DNA of 18,609 nucleotides from RZYP01 sp050256135 (GTDB lineage Bacteria > Bacillota > Negativicutes > Acidaminococcales > Acidaminococcaceae), in NCBI GenBank assembly GCA_050256135.1, contig JBFWIF010000042.1, positions 1 through 18,609 of the forward strand, in the 5' to 3' direction. The notes beneath the pieces were generated by a model. The model was not told the DNA's origin. It saw nothing but the letters and a program-made list of their open reading frames with translations, and did not search any database. The position numbers and the translations under genes are program-made. Shown here one piece after another: positions 6,867 to 13,965 of this stretch. Every line of letters starts with the position of its first letter. Position 1 is the stretch's first letter.

Positions 6867-7715
6867 ATGAGCTGTGATAAAAACTGCGACACTTGTGCAA
6901 CGAGTGATAATTGCAATGACAAGGCACTTAACGAACAAGACAAAAGAATCGATACCTTTCTCAGCAAGGTGAAACATAAATTAATGGTCATGAGCGGCAA
7001 GGGCGGTGTCGGCAAAAGCACAGTAGCAGCTAATCTTGCTATTGCACTTAGCGAAAAAGGCTATAATGTAGGTTTGCTGGATGTGGATCTTCACGGTCCA
7101 AGCATAGCAGGCATTTTAGGTCTGACAGGCATTCCTCTCAATGCCGACGGTGACCGTCTTATTCCTTATCAATACAATGAACATCTGGAGGTAATGACAG
7201 TACAAGGTCTTTTGGCTGATCCTGACGAAGCCTTAATCTGGCGTGGTCCCTTGAAAATTGGTGTTATAAGACAATTTTTAGCGGATACAAAGTGGTCGGA
7301 GCTTGACTATCTGATTGTTGACTGTCCTCCTGGTACAGGTGATGAACCTCTAACCGTTATTCAAACCATCAAAGATGCTCAGGCAGTTATCGTTACAACG
7401 CCGCAAGAAGTTTCCCTTTCCGATGTCCGTAAATCAATCAACTTCTGTCAACAAACACAACTTGAAATTCTTGGCATCGTTGAAAACATGAGCGGTTTTG
7501 TTTGCCCTGATTGTGGCGCAATTCACAATATCTTTAAAAGCGGCGGCGGCGCCAAACTTGCTGCTGAACGCGGTCTTAATTTTCTCGGTAAACTACCGAT
7601 AGATCCTCAAGTTGTAGACAGCGAAGACATCGGCAATCCAACTGCAGCAATGAATTCCAAAACAAAGGATGCACTTCAAGCCATAGTAAATAACATTATA
7701 GAAAAAGTAAAATAA
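6867..7715 (+). CDS. mrp: Mrp/NBP35 (ApbC) family Fe-S cluster carrier ATPase
   Basis: This is a cytoplasmic P-loop ATPase that binds and delivers [4Fe-4S] clusters to apoproteins. The 282-residue protein starts with a cysteine-rich tail (Cys3, Cys7, Cys10, Cys16), as in NBP35-like proteins. It continues with a deviant Walker A GKGGVGKST (residues 44-52) and DVDLHGPSIAGILG, then DYLIVDCPPGTGDEP and the C-terminal CPDC pair (Cys213, Cys216) that bridges the cluster at the dimer interface. An AGGAG site at 6855-6859 is seven bases from the ATG at 6867. An adjacent ATG at 6864 is also possible. The cysteine-rich N-terminus is typical of anaerobe homologues. A hairpin terminator follows directly. 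Confidence 0.93.
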   Translation: MSCDKNCDTCATSDNCNDKALNEQDKRIDTFLSKVKHKLMVMSGKGGVGKSTVAANLAIALSEKGYNVGLLDVDLHGPSIAGILGLTGIPLNADGDRLIPYQYNEHLEVMTVQGLLADPDEALIWRGPLKIGVIRQFLADTKWSELDYLIVDCPPGTGDEPLTVIQTIKDAQAVIVTTPQEVSLSDVRKSINFCQQTQLEILGIVENMSGFVCPDCGAIHNIFKSGGGAKLAAERGLNFLGKLPIDPQVVDSEDIGNPTAAMNSKTKDALQAIVNNIIEKVK

Positions 7716-7718
7716 ATT

Positions 7719-7751
7719 GAGGAGCGGAACTTACTCATTCCGCTCCTCTTT
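7719..7751 (+). terminator. Terminator of mrp (likely bidirectional)
   Basis: GAGGAGCGGAA (7719-7729) pairs perfectly with TTCCGCTCCTC (7738-7748) over an 8-base loop, then TTT. Read on the minus strand the same hairpin is followed by a T-rich stretch (AATTTATTTTAC), so it may also stop transcripts coming from the right. Confidence 0.75.
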
Positions 7752-7763
7752 CGATATGATTTC

Positions 7764-7790
7764 ACAGGAAAACCCCAAATTTCCTGTTTT
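7764..7790 (+). other. Stem-loop
   Basis: ACAGGAAA (7764-7771) and TTTCCTGT (7780-7787) form an 8-base-pair stem, followed by TTT. It could be a second weak terminator or part of a structured RNA. Confidence 0.45.
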
Positions 7791-7807
7791 CTTCCTTCAA
7801 GAACTTT

Positions 7808-7853
7808 GGATATCGCTGGAAACCATATCCGAAACACCCTTGCGGGGTGTTTT
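7808..7853. other. Two adjacent stem-loops
   Basis: GGATAT (7808-7813) pairs with ATATCC (7825-7830). AACACCC (7833-7839) pairs with GGGTGTT (7845-7851), which continues into TT. The second has a terminator-like shape on the plus strand but only a short T run. Confidence 0.4.
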
Positions 7854-7863
7854 CATCTATTAG

Positions 7864-7892
7864 GAGGGCAGCCATCCTGCTGCCCTCTTTTT
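7864..7892 (+). terminator. Terminator-like hairpin
   Basis: GAGGGCAGC (7864-7872) pairs perfectly with GCTGCCCTC (7879-7887) over a 6-base loop and is followed by five T. It is a good intrinsic terminator on the plus strand although no plus-strand gene lies between it and the mrp terminator 110 bases upstream. Confidence 0.6.
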
Positions 7893-8031
7893 ACATAGGC
7901 CCGAGAGCTACTTCCATCAACAGTCTGTTCCGTACAGAAACTTTCCGACCACCAAGAGCAACCGTAATCAACACGGCTTCATTCTCGAAACGCTCCCACT
8001 GCCTATGGCCTAATCTTCTTTCTGCTTTCAT
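7891..8031 (-). CDS. Possible 46-aa small protein of unknown function
   Basis: An ORF reads MKAERRLGHRQWERFENEAV onward and ends in LLMEVALGPM. Its amino acid composition is protein-like (no low-complexity run, alternating hydrophobic pattern), but I do not recognise it. Against it, the ATG overlaps a TATAAT box (8030-8035) and only a weak AGG precedes it at a distance of four bases. If that box is a real -10, transcription would begin downstream of the ATG and this ORF would not be translated from it. An alternative reading as a small RNA is given separately. Confidence 0.25.
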   Translation of the reverse strand: MKAERRLGHRQWERFENEAVLITVALGGRKVSVRNRLLMEVALGPM

Positions 8032-8058
8032 TATACCTAAAACATAGTAAAACATCAA
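8030..8058 (-). promoter_or_regulatory. Promoter-like sequence
   Basis: TTGATG (four of six) and a perfect TATAAT are 17 bases apart on the minus strand. It would drive either a small RNA or read-through into the stem-loop region. Confidence 0.45.
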
Positions 8059-8115
8059 GCAATTTTTCAGAAAATTTTGTGTATTATTTGTTTCACAAAT
8101 AGCATTTTTTTGCAT

Positions 8116-8565
8116 TTATTTACATTCAACTGATACCTTACTGATTCCTTTTTCCAAAACATACCTAGTTATACTTTTGAAGATGCTATCTCTGATACTA
8201 CCAGGAATAAGTTGGCTCCAGCACGTATTTTCACCTTGCTGGAAATCCAAAATAATACCAAAATCCGTATAATCGGTATAACCTTTGATTGCACATTTTA
8301 CCTCATGTGTACTGATATTGAATTTAAAAATAAAATGTTTTAGAGATGTACCAAGATTTTCGTAACCATTAGTAGACAATTTGTATTTTTGCCGGTTCAT
8401 TATTCTTTTACGCCGCCCAGTATCCTTATAGCCAACGAATACCCAAGCCTCATATTCAACCCAAGACTGCTCTTTTGCTGTTACCTTGAGTCTAGTAGTA
8501 TCCAACCAATAACTTTCGGCATAATTCGCAAACAGCCTGTAATATTTTTTATAGAACTCTTCCAT
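8116..8565 (-). CDS. Hypothetical protein, 149 aa
   Basis: I do not recognise this protein. It begins MEEFYKKYYRLFANYAESYW, is rich in aromatic residues, and has no signal peptide, membrane segment or cysteine cluster. Alternating polar and hydrophobic stretches such as EYEAWVFVGYKD and KHFIFKFNIST suggest a beta-rich fold. The ATG at 8565 has a GGAGAGG ribosome binding site eight bases upstream and is preferred over an in-frame GTG nine bases earlier, which lies inside that site. It stands alone: upstream is the divergent SGNH hydrolase promoter region, downstream a possible small RNA. A weak AT-rich hairpin (8085-8101) follows it. Confidence 0.65.
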   Translation of the reverse strand: MEEFYKKYYRLFANYAESYWLDTTRLKVTAKEQSWVEYEAWVFVGYKDTGRRKRIMNRQKYKLSTNGYENLGTSLKHFIFKFNISTHEVKCAIKGYTDYTDFGIILDFQQGENTCWSQLIPGSIRDSIFKSITRYVLEKGISKVSVECK

Positions 8566-8696
8566 GGCAACCACCTCTCCATGAGTTTCTGACCCCGCTG
8601 AATCGTTTTTTCGTTATCGGTTATAATTTATCCTGCATGATTCCAGCTTTATTTAAAAAATATTTATATTTGTTGTCGCCACCAAACACATACGAT

Positions 8697-8725
8697 TTGT
8701 TATTTGCTAATCAGGGTGCTATAAT
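8697..8725 (+). promoter_or_regulatory. Promoter of the SGNH hydrolase gene
   Basis: TTGTTA (8697-8702) and a perfect TATAAT (8720-8725) are separated by 17 bases, and the -10 is extended by TGC directly before it. The start codon follows 37 bases later. The only purine-rich site, GAGGT at 8746-8750, is rather far (12 bases) from the ATG. Confidence 0.7.
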
Positions 8726-8762
8726 CAGCTGATAGAAACAGAAACGAGGTCATTCAGTAATC

Positions 8763-10157
8763 ATGAAGAAATATATCCTAAAAAAAGCAATCTTGCTAAC
8801 CTTAACCTTAACAACTATCTTTTCTTCTTCGCACTTCATTCAAAATAAGCCAAAAACAGAAAATACAAAAATAAACTATACTGCAATTGCCGTCGCACAT
8901 GCTGCAACACCAAAATGGCGAAAACCAGCTTCGTCAACAGTTGAATTCACATCTGATGCTCCAGCATCCTTATCTCCTATGTTAACTTGGACTAAAGTTA
9001 AAGGCGCAGTAATATACGAAATTGAATTTCTATCAAATCCATTACCTATTCTGGAAAGAAACGAGCTTTCCGAAAAACATCTATTTTCAACACGCCAAGT
9101 CTACACTAACGCTTACAATCCTGATTTGAGAAAATTTGCTGATACAAGCCCCATTTATTGGCGAGTGCGGGCTCTCAATTTCGATGGTGACCCTATAAGC
9201 AGTTTCTCTAGTCCAGAAAAACTTTTTTTCGACCCCTCCGTTAAACCCATCAATTCTCCCGTCCCGCATGACTCTTTTGGTACAGTTAACGGCTCAACAC
9301 TTCTTTATCCTGTATATTCCTGGTTTCCCATTGCTCACGCGGCGCAGTATGAAGTCGAACTTCTTAATGCCCCACCTGAAAACCCCAATGGTATAGAACC
9401 TTCCATTCATCGCATCTGGTCAGCTATCACAAAACTGTCCGACAAATACGACGAGAAACCTCGCTACTCCTCGAAACCTTTTTATTGGCGCGTCAGAGCT
9501 CTTGACGAGGATGGCGAACCTGTTGGTGTTTATTCCGATGCTGTAAGTTTTACTGTCGACCCTGATACCGGTTGGGAAATAGCCACATTTGGCGACAGCA
9601 TAAGCCACGGCGGTGGCAGTATGTCTTATTCACCAGTTGATTGGGAGTATAGTTACCAGACCTACCTTGACTTTCCTGTTATTAATCTTTCAAACAGCGG
9701 CGACACCAGTGAATCTGCTGTTGATCGCTTTGATGAAGATGTATTACCATTCCACCCTCGCTACCTTATTATTCTTGAAGGTTCGAACAGCATACGCGGC
9801 GGTACACCTGCGGAGTCTGTTATCAGCGATCTCAAGACGTTGAAAATAAAATGTGAGAATAATAATATAGTACCAATTTTTATGACGCTTCCACCAATTA
9901 ACCCGGAAAGCATAAAAAAAGTATTTGATGAACCTACTGTTGATGACTGGCGTGAAGAAATGGACAAGGTCAACCAATTCATCCGAGCTGATACCATTCA
10001 CATCGATCTGGCAATAAAAATGAATTATCCTGGCGGTATTATGCCAGAAAGATTAGCATTAGACGGTCTGCATCCGGATATCAATGTTAAAAGAAAAATG
10101 GCATCAATAATTAACGCAGAATTACCTAAAATTTTTAAAAATCTATCACGAAAATAA
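8763..10157 (+). CDS. Secreted SGNH/GDSL hydrolase with two Fn3-like modules
   Basis: A basic N-terminus and hydrophobic core (residues 1-24), with a possible cleavage site near AHA at residues 45-47, suggest export. Two related modules follow, at about residues 55-165 and 175-272. Each contains a YEIEFL/YEVELL strand and ends in a YWRVRAL-x2-DG-x-P signature, like fibronectin type III repeats. The C-terminal domain (about 273-464) is an SGNH hydrolase: block I FGDSISHGGG with nucleophile Ser279, block II NSGDT, block III EGSNS with Asn342, and block V DGLHPD with Asp434 and His437. Members remove acyl groups (often acetyl) from polysaccharides, peptidoglycan or lipids. The exact substrate is unknown. 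The repeated modules probably bind a carbohydrate or envelope surface (inference). It is monocistronic and ends at a strong terminator. Confidence 0.88.
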   Translation: MKKYILKKAILLTLTLTTIFSSSHFIQNKPKTENTKINYTAIAVAHAATPKWRKPASSTVEFTSDAPASLSPMLTWTKVKGAVIYEIEFLSNPLPILERNELSEKHLFSTRQVYTNAYNPDLRKFADTSPIYWRVRALNFDGDPISSFSSPEKLFFDPSVKPINSPVPHDSFGTVNGSTLLYPVYSWFPIAHAAQYEVELLNAPPENPNGIEPSIHRIWSAITKLSDKYDEKPRYSSKPFYWRVRALDEDGEPVGVYSDAVSFTVDPDTGWEIATFGDSISHGGGSMSYSPVDWEYSYQTYLDFPVINLSNSGDTSESAVDRFDEDVLPFHPRYLIILEGSNSIRGGTPAESVISDLKTLKIKCENNNIVPIFMTLPPINPESIKKVFDEPTVDDWREEMDKVNQFIRADTIHIDLAIKMNYPGGIMPERLALDGLHPDINVKRKMASIINAELPKIFKNLSRK

Positions 10158-10169
10158 ATTTTTAAAAAG

Positions 10170-10207
10170 AAAACCATGCGGTCACATTGTGAACTGCATG
10201 GTTTTTT
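10170..10207. terminator. Bidirectional terminator between convergent genes
   Basis: AAAACCATGC (10170-10179) pairs with GCATGGTTTT (10196-10205), with extra pairing inside the loop (TCAC with GTGA). The plus strand ends in six T. The minus strand reading ends in TTTTCTTTTT. It serves both the hydrolase gene and the convergent symporter gene. Confidence 0.85.
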
Positions 10208-10233
10208 GTCATTATTAAGTTATTAAAACCAGA

Positions 10234-11430
10234 CTAAGCGTTTTTACCTTCACTCTTTCCTACCAGATAGGAAACAACGGCATCGCCTGTAATATTAACA
10301 GTTGTACGCGGCATGTCAAGTACACGATCAATACCGGCAACCAAGGCAACACCTTCCAACGGCAGGCCAACAGACTGCAGAACCATGGTCAGCATGATGA
10401 GACCAGCACCAGGAACGCCTGCTGTACCTATTGAAGCAAGGGTTCCTGTAAGAATAATCGTCATTATTTGCGCCGAAGTAAGATCAATCCCGTAAATCTG
10501 CGCGACAAACAGTGCGCAAACGCCTTGATAAAGGGCCGTTCCATCCATGTTGATCGTTGCGCCAAGAGGCAGTACAAAACTAGAAATCTCTTTAGATACG
10601 CCCATTTTTTGCACACATTCCATGCTAACAGGCAGCGTAGCAGAACTGGAACAAGTTGAAAATGCGACCAGCTGAGCAGGTAAAATGTTCTTGAAGAATT
10701 TAATTGGATTGTACCCGGCTATTAATTTCAACAAAGAACCATAAACAAGAAAAGCATGTAATATGCAGCCTAAATAAACAGCAACGATTACCTTAAGCAG
10801 CGGCAACAATACGCTTGGTCCGTTAGCAGCTACAACAGGTGCTATCAACGCAAATACACCAATAGGCGCAATAGTCATGATCATGCCTACAATAGCATAG
10901 CAGGTTTCTGCCAAACCATCGAAAAAATTATAAACCGTTTTCGCTTTTTCTCCAACAGCTACAATACCACCGCCTACAAAAAGCGCAAAAACGATGATTT
11001 GAAGCATATTAGCTTTAAGCATAGCGTCCAAAGGATTGCTCGGAAAAATACCAACTATTACCTTCATAAGTGGTGGCGCTGCTTTTGCGGCAGTCTTAAC
11101 ATCAGCTCCCGGCATGTTTAGTCCCACACCAGGTTCAAATAATGTGCCAAGTGCCAAGCCCAAAATAATCGCAAAAGCTGTAGTGCTTAAATAAAAAGCA
11201 AGGGTCTTAGTTCCAATGCGCCCAATTTTCTTAATATCACCTAACCCGCATACGCCAACTATCAAAGAAGCAAAAACCAATGGAACAATAATCATCTTGA
11301 TCAAGTTTAAAAAAATAGCACCAAAAGGAGCAATCCATGCTTTTGCAAATGATACTCCCTCACTCCCTAGTCCCAAGCCGGCTACAACACCAAGCCCAAG
11401 ACCAATTAAAATCTTTGTCGACAAATTCAT
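10234..11430 (-). CDS. Dicarboxylate/amino acid:cation symporter (DAACS family, GltP/DctA-like)
   Basis: The 398-residue membrane protein belongs to the glutamate/aspartate and C4-dicarboxylate symporter family, which couples uptake to protons or sodium. Family landmarks are visible: FLNLIKMIIVPLVFASL in the third membrane span region, the serine-rich hairpin FSTCSSSATLPVSMEC, the NMDGTALYQG motif of span 7, and DRVLDMPRTTVNITGDAVV in span 8, whose Asp, Arg/Thr and Asn bind substrate and cation. The start is ATG 11430 with AGGGGGA upstream, not the earlier in-frame codon at 11463. Glutamate, aspartate, succinate or serine are all possible substrates. It is probably monocistronic. The 272 bases upstream to the next gene are AT-rich and hold no gene or strong promoter that I can defend. 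Confidence 0.92.
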   Translation of the reverse strand: MNLSTKILIGLGLGVVAGLGLGSEGVSFAKAWIAPFGAIFLNLIKMIIVPLVFASLIVGVCGLGDIKKIGRIGTKTLAFYLSTTAFAIILGLALGTLFEPGVGLNMPGADVKTAAKAAPPLMKVIVGIFPSNPLDAMLKANMLQIIVFALFVGGGIVAVGEKAKTVYNFFDGLAETCYAIVGMIMTIAPIGVFALIAPVVAANGPSVLLPLLKVIVAVYLGCILHAFLVYGSLLKLIAGYNPIKFFKNILPAQLVAFSTCSSSATLPVSMECVQKMGVSKEISSFVLPLGATINMDGTALYQGVCALFVAQIYGIDLTSAQIMTIILTGTLASIGTAGVPGAGLIMLTMVLQSVGLPLEGVALVAGIDRVLDMPRTTVNITGDAVVSYLVGKSEGKNA

Positions 11431-11702
11431 TTTCTTTCCCCCTGTTTTCATAACTAATGGCATGCATTTTTTTAATTAGTGAATTATAAGTTCTTTATAC
11501 TATGCCTGCCATTCAAAAAAAAATAACAACGTTACATTTTTGACAGAATTTGCAAAATTCCTTCTAAATCTTGTTATGTATACAATATTCTTTATTACTA
11601 TATTCCCCGATGTCATAGATAGAATAGTCTTCGTACCACTTTTCTTACAAAAACAACAAAACACACCCACAAGAAATTTGATTATAACACAATGAATAAT
11701 TA

Positions 11703-12275
11703 TCACTTTTCAGAAAAACCAAAATCAAATGTAGCTATAGTTTTATATATACGTTTATTATTTTCTACACAACTTTCTATAAGGGAAAAATTATTCACCA
11801 ACATTTCAGGTATTCTTGTTATAAACAAATAATTATCTATTTCCTTAGATGTATATTGTGCCAAAAAATGAACATCTCTGGCAATAGTAACATGAGGAAT
11901 ATAAATTTTTTCGGTTCGTAAAAAACCCAGGCTATGCATGGTTGCCGCGATCATTGTCTGCAATTTCCGCAATGCCGCCACATCACTTTTCACCCCAACC
12001 CATACAATCTTAGCCGGATTTCTTGTCTCAAACATTTCCCAGCGGTTATTAAATTCGAGCTTAAATGGCAACCTGCTTACGCCTAAGTCTTGCAAACACT
12101 TGGTTATTTCAACTATTCTTATTTCAGGGGTATTGCCAAGAAAAAATAAGGTTAGATGCAGATTTTGTGGATGTATAAGTCTCAGTTTATCAGCTTTTTC
12201 CTTAAGTTCATTATGTACTAAACAAAGAGCAGCAATAACTTCCTTTCGGAGTTTCACAGCAATAAATAGTCGCAT
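11703..12275 (-). CDS. thpR: RNA 2',3'-cyclic phosphodiesterase (ThpR/LigT family)
   Basis: This 2H-phosphoesterase opens 2',3'-cyclic phosphates at RNA 3' ends to 2'-phosphates. The two catalytic HxTx motifs are HLTL (His40, Thr42) and HVTI (His128, Thr130), in a 190-residue protein of normal family length beginning MRLFIAVKL. The ATG at 12275 has GGAG seven bases upstream and is preferred over the start 18 bases earlier. It follows rtcB by 24 bases, so the two are surely co-transcribed. RtcB also consumes 2',3'-cyclic phosphate ends, so the pair handles the same RNA termini with opposite outcomes (ligation versus hydrolysis). I see no clear terminator after it. Confidence 0.92.
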   Translation of the reverse strand: MRLFIAVKLRKEVIAALCLVHNELKEKADKLRLIHPQNLHLTLFFLGNTPEIRIVEITKCLQDLGVSRLPFKLEFNNRWEMFETRNPAKIVWVGVKSDVAALRKLQTMIAATMHSLGFLRTEKIYIPHVTIARDVHFLAQYTSKEIDNYLFITRIPEMLVNNFSLIESCVENNKRIYKTIATFDFGFSEK

Positions 12276-12299
12276 AAAATCGCTCCATTCCAACTCAAG

Positions 12300-13472
12300 C
12301 TATCCCTTCATAACACCAAGAGGCTGCAATTTTACAAGTGGTTTTACCAAATCTTTTTGCCAATTCATTACATTGTCAATATTCTTGTAGGCCTGCGGCG
12401 CTTCCTCATACTTGCCATAAAACCGTCCATGTACTATTCCTTTCATTGCTTGCAGAGCTTCTTGTTCAGTAATTGTCTTATTGGCCTCTGCTCTTGACAT
12501 CCTGCGCCCGGCACCATGGGAAGCCGAGCAAAAGCTTTCCGGATTGCCCAAACCTTCAACAATATAGGAAGGTGTTCCCATAGAACCTGGAATAATTCCT
12601 TTCTCATTAAGCCGCATCCTTATAGCTCCTTTCCGATGCACCCAAACGTTTTTGCCAAAATGTTCTTCCTCTACTGCATAGTTGTGATGTGTTTGGATTT
12701 CTATTTCACCTAATCCACCGGTAGCTTCAGTAAAAATATTGAGTAATCTTTTCATCATTAATTTGCGATTTAATTTGGCAAAACTCATGCACCATTCCAT
12801 AGCAGCTATATATTCAATGGCAATCTCCTTACTAAGTGGTAAAAATGCCAAATCCCATTCTTTAGGAACTTCCTTTGTTCCCCATTTAGCATCAAGAGAC
12901 AATGCACGCTGATTATAATAGTCACAAACCTTTTTACCTACATTTCTGCTTCCAGAATGTATCATCAGCCAAATATATCCATCGCTGCCTTTTTGTAGTT
13001 CCACAAAATGATTACCAGATCCAAGCGTTCCGACTTGATACTGAGCTCTCTCCACTTCCTCCCTTATAACAGGTGATTGATGGGTGCGTGCTGAAACGAA
13101 TAGTTCGGCATCCATATCGTCTACCAACTGCTTATCTGCATGATGCTCATAACCAACAGGTATCGTCTTGCGCGCAATAGCAAAAATCTCAGCAATGGCT
13201 TCCTTTCTTACCTCATGCAGAGTACTGCGAACAGCAAACATGCCGCAGCCAATGTCGACACCAACTGCATTGGGCACAATTGCCCCTTCTGTTGCCAATA
13301 CACCCCCGATAGGCATACCATACCCACTGTGACAATCAGGCATCAAAGCAATATGGTGAAAAGCAAATGGCAAATTCGACAAATGAATAGCCTGATTAAG
13401 ACACTCATCATCTATATCCTCAAAAGCAAGCCAATGCTTGACAGGCAGCCTTCCAAACTTGAACTCATGCAT
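12300..13472 (-). CDS. rtcB: RtcB family RNA-splicing/repair ligase
   Basis: RtcB seals RNA 2',3'-cyclic phosphate or 3'-phosphate ends to 5'-OH ends using GTP and manganese. The 390-residue protein shows the family motifs in order: MPDCHSGYGMPIGG (Asp46, His48), VGVDIGCGM (Asp73, Cys76), GTLGSGNHFVEL (Asn154, His155), HSGSRNVG (His172), THHNYA (about 261-265) and the guanylylated histidine in CSASHGAGRRMSR (His319). It is slightly shorter than E. coli RtcB (408). The start has AAGGAGGGG five to six bases upstream. It lies 68 bases after the DUF503 gene and 24 before thpR. No RtcR-type activator or RtcA cyclase is seen here. Confidence 0.95.
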   Translation of the reverse strand: MHEFKFGRLPVKHWLAFEDIDDECLNQAIHLSNLPFAFHHIALMPDCHSGYGMPIGGVLATEGAIVPNAVGVDIGCGMFAVRSTLHEVRKEAIAEIFAIARKTIPVGYEHHADKQLVDDMDAELFVSARTHQSPVIREEVERAQYQVGTLGSGNHFVELQKGSDGYIWLMIHSGSRNVGKKVCDYYNQRALSLDAKWGTKEVPKEWDLAFLPLSKEIAIEYIAAMEWCMSFAKLNRKLMMKRLLNIFTEATGGLGEIEIQTHHNYAVEEEHFGKNVWVHRKGAIRMRLNEKGIIPGSMGTPSYIVEGLGNPESFCSASHGAGRRMSRAEANKTITEQEALQAMKGIVHGRFYGKYEEAPQAYKNIDNVMNWQKDLVKPLVKLQPLGVMKG

Positions 13473-13540
13473 ACTTTCCCCTCCTTGATAATAACACCCA
13501 TCTTGTCTATGCTATTGGCATTATTTTTTTAATACTATTG

Positions 13541-13822
13541 CTATCTTATTTCCCTGTTGATTTCTATTATTTCTGCCTCGGTGCTGTTATCAATAAGGCC
13601 AATAACCTTGTCCATGATACTGTCAGAATGGCTTACAGAGCCAGCTACACAAACAATACCAAGTACAATAACCTGATGTATATCCTGTTCTGCAATTTCA
13701 GCAATCGAAACATTAAATTTATTTCGTGTTTTGGCTATAAGACTTTTAACTATCATGCGTTTTTCCTTTAGTGAACCAACCCATGGCGCATAAATCTTTA
13801 CTTCAGCCGTTCCAATAATCAT
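13541..13822 (-). CDS. DUF503 (YlxP-like) protein
   Basis: The 93-residue protein matches the DUF503 family in its hallmark SLKEKRMIVKSLIAKTRNKF segment followed by NVSIAEI and DIHQVIVLGIVCVAG. The family is small, cytoplasmic and of unsettled function. In Bacillus the member YlxP is encoded with translation and ribosome-maturation genes (infB, rbfA). Here it heads an operon with rtcB and thpR, again an RNA-related context. A GGAGGAG ribosome binding site stands six bases before the ATG. Confidence 0.88.
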   Translation of the reverse strand: MIIGTAEVKIYAPWVGSLKEKRMIVKSLIAKTRNKFNVSIAEIAEQDIHQVIVLGIVCVAGSVSHSDSIMDKVIGLIDNSTEAEIIEINREIR

Positions 13823-13870
13823 AGACTTCTCCTCCTTCTTTAATAATTAACTCAATTTTCTGTCACTTTA

Positions 13871-13899
13871 ATGATATATCAATTTTTCTCACCTGTAAA
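13871..13899 (-). promoter_or_regulatory. Promoter of the DUF503-rtcB-thpR operon
   Basis: TTTACA (13894-13899) and TATCAT (13871-13876), each one base from consensus, are 17 bases apart on the minus strand. The -35 box lies only five bases from the base of the terminator hairpin at 13905-13941. Confidence 0.7.
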
Positions 13900-13904
13900 T
13901 GTAC

Positions 13905-13941
13905 AAAGGACAGGAGCAATAATTAAGTGCTCCTGTCCTTT
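13905..13941. terminator. Strong hairpin terminator after the porin gene
   Basis: AAAGGACAGGAGCA (13905-13918) pairs perfectly with TGCTCCTGTCCTTT (13928-13941) over a 9-base loop: a 14-base-pair stem. It ends the minus-strand porin gene 25 bases downstream of its stop. Curiously the long T run (ATTTTTTAT) is on the plus-strand side, while on the minus strand only the TTT inside the stem is present. Confidence 0.8.
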
Positions 13942-13965
13942 ATTTTTTATCTGTATTAATAACAA

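Larger units (their letters stand above)
7719..8023 (-). ncRNA. Possible structured small RNA
   Basis: A promoter-like pair on the minus strand, TTGATG (8053-8058) and TATAAT (8030-8035) with 17-base spacing, would start an RNA near 8023. The transcript would contain CATAGGC, which can pair with GCCUAUG about 120 bases later, a GAGC/GCUC pair inside that, and then the run of five stem-loops down to the T-rich terminator reading of the hairpin at 7719-7748. I do not recognise 6S, SRP, RNase P or tmRNA signatures in it. This is a hypothesis from structure only. Confidence 0.25.

Noticed and set aside
7719..8023. 6S, SRP, RNase P or tmRNA gene
   Set aside because: None of the conserved sequence signatures of these RNAs is present. 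Only generic stem-loops and one long-range pairing are visible.
8030..8115. Extension of the 46-aa ORF to 74 aa (start near 8115)
   Set aside because: The added residues look like translated AT-rich spacer and there is no ribosome binding site at the upstream start.
11500..11706. 68-aa ORF on the minus strand after thpR
   Set aside because: It overlaps the thpR stop, has no ribosome binding site, and its composition is that of translated AT-rich DNA.
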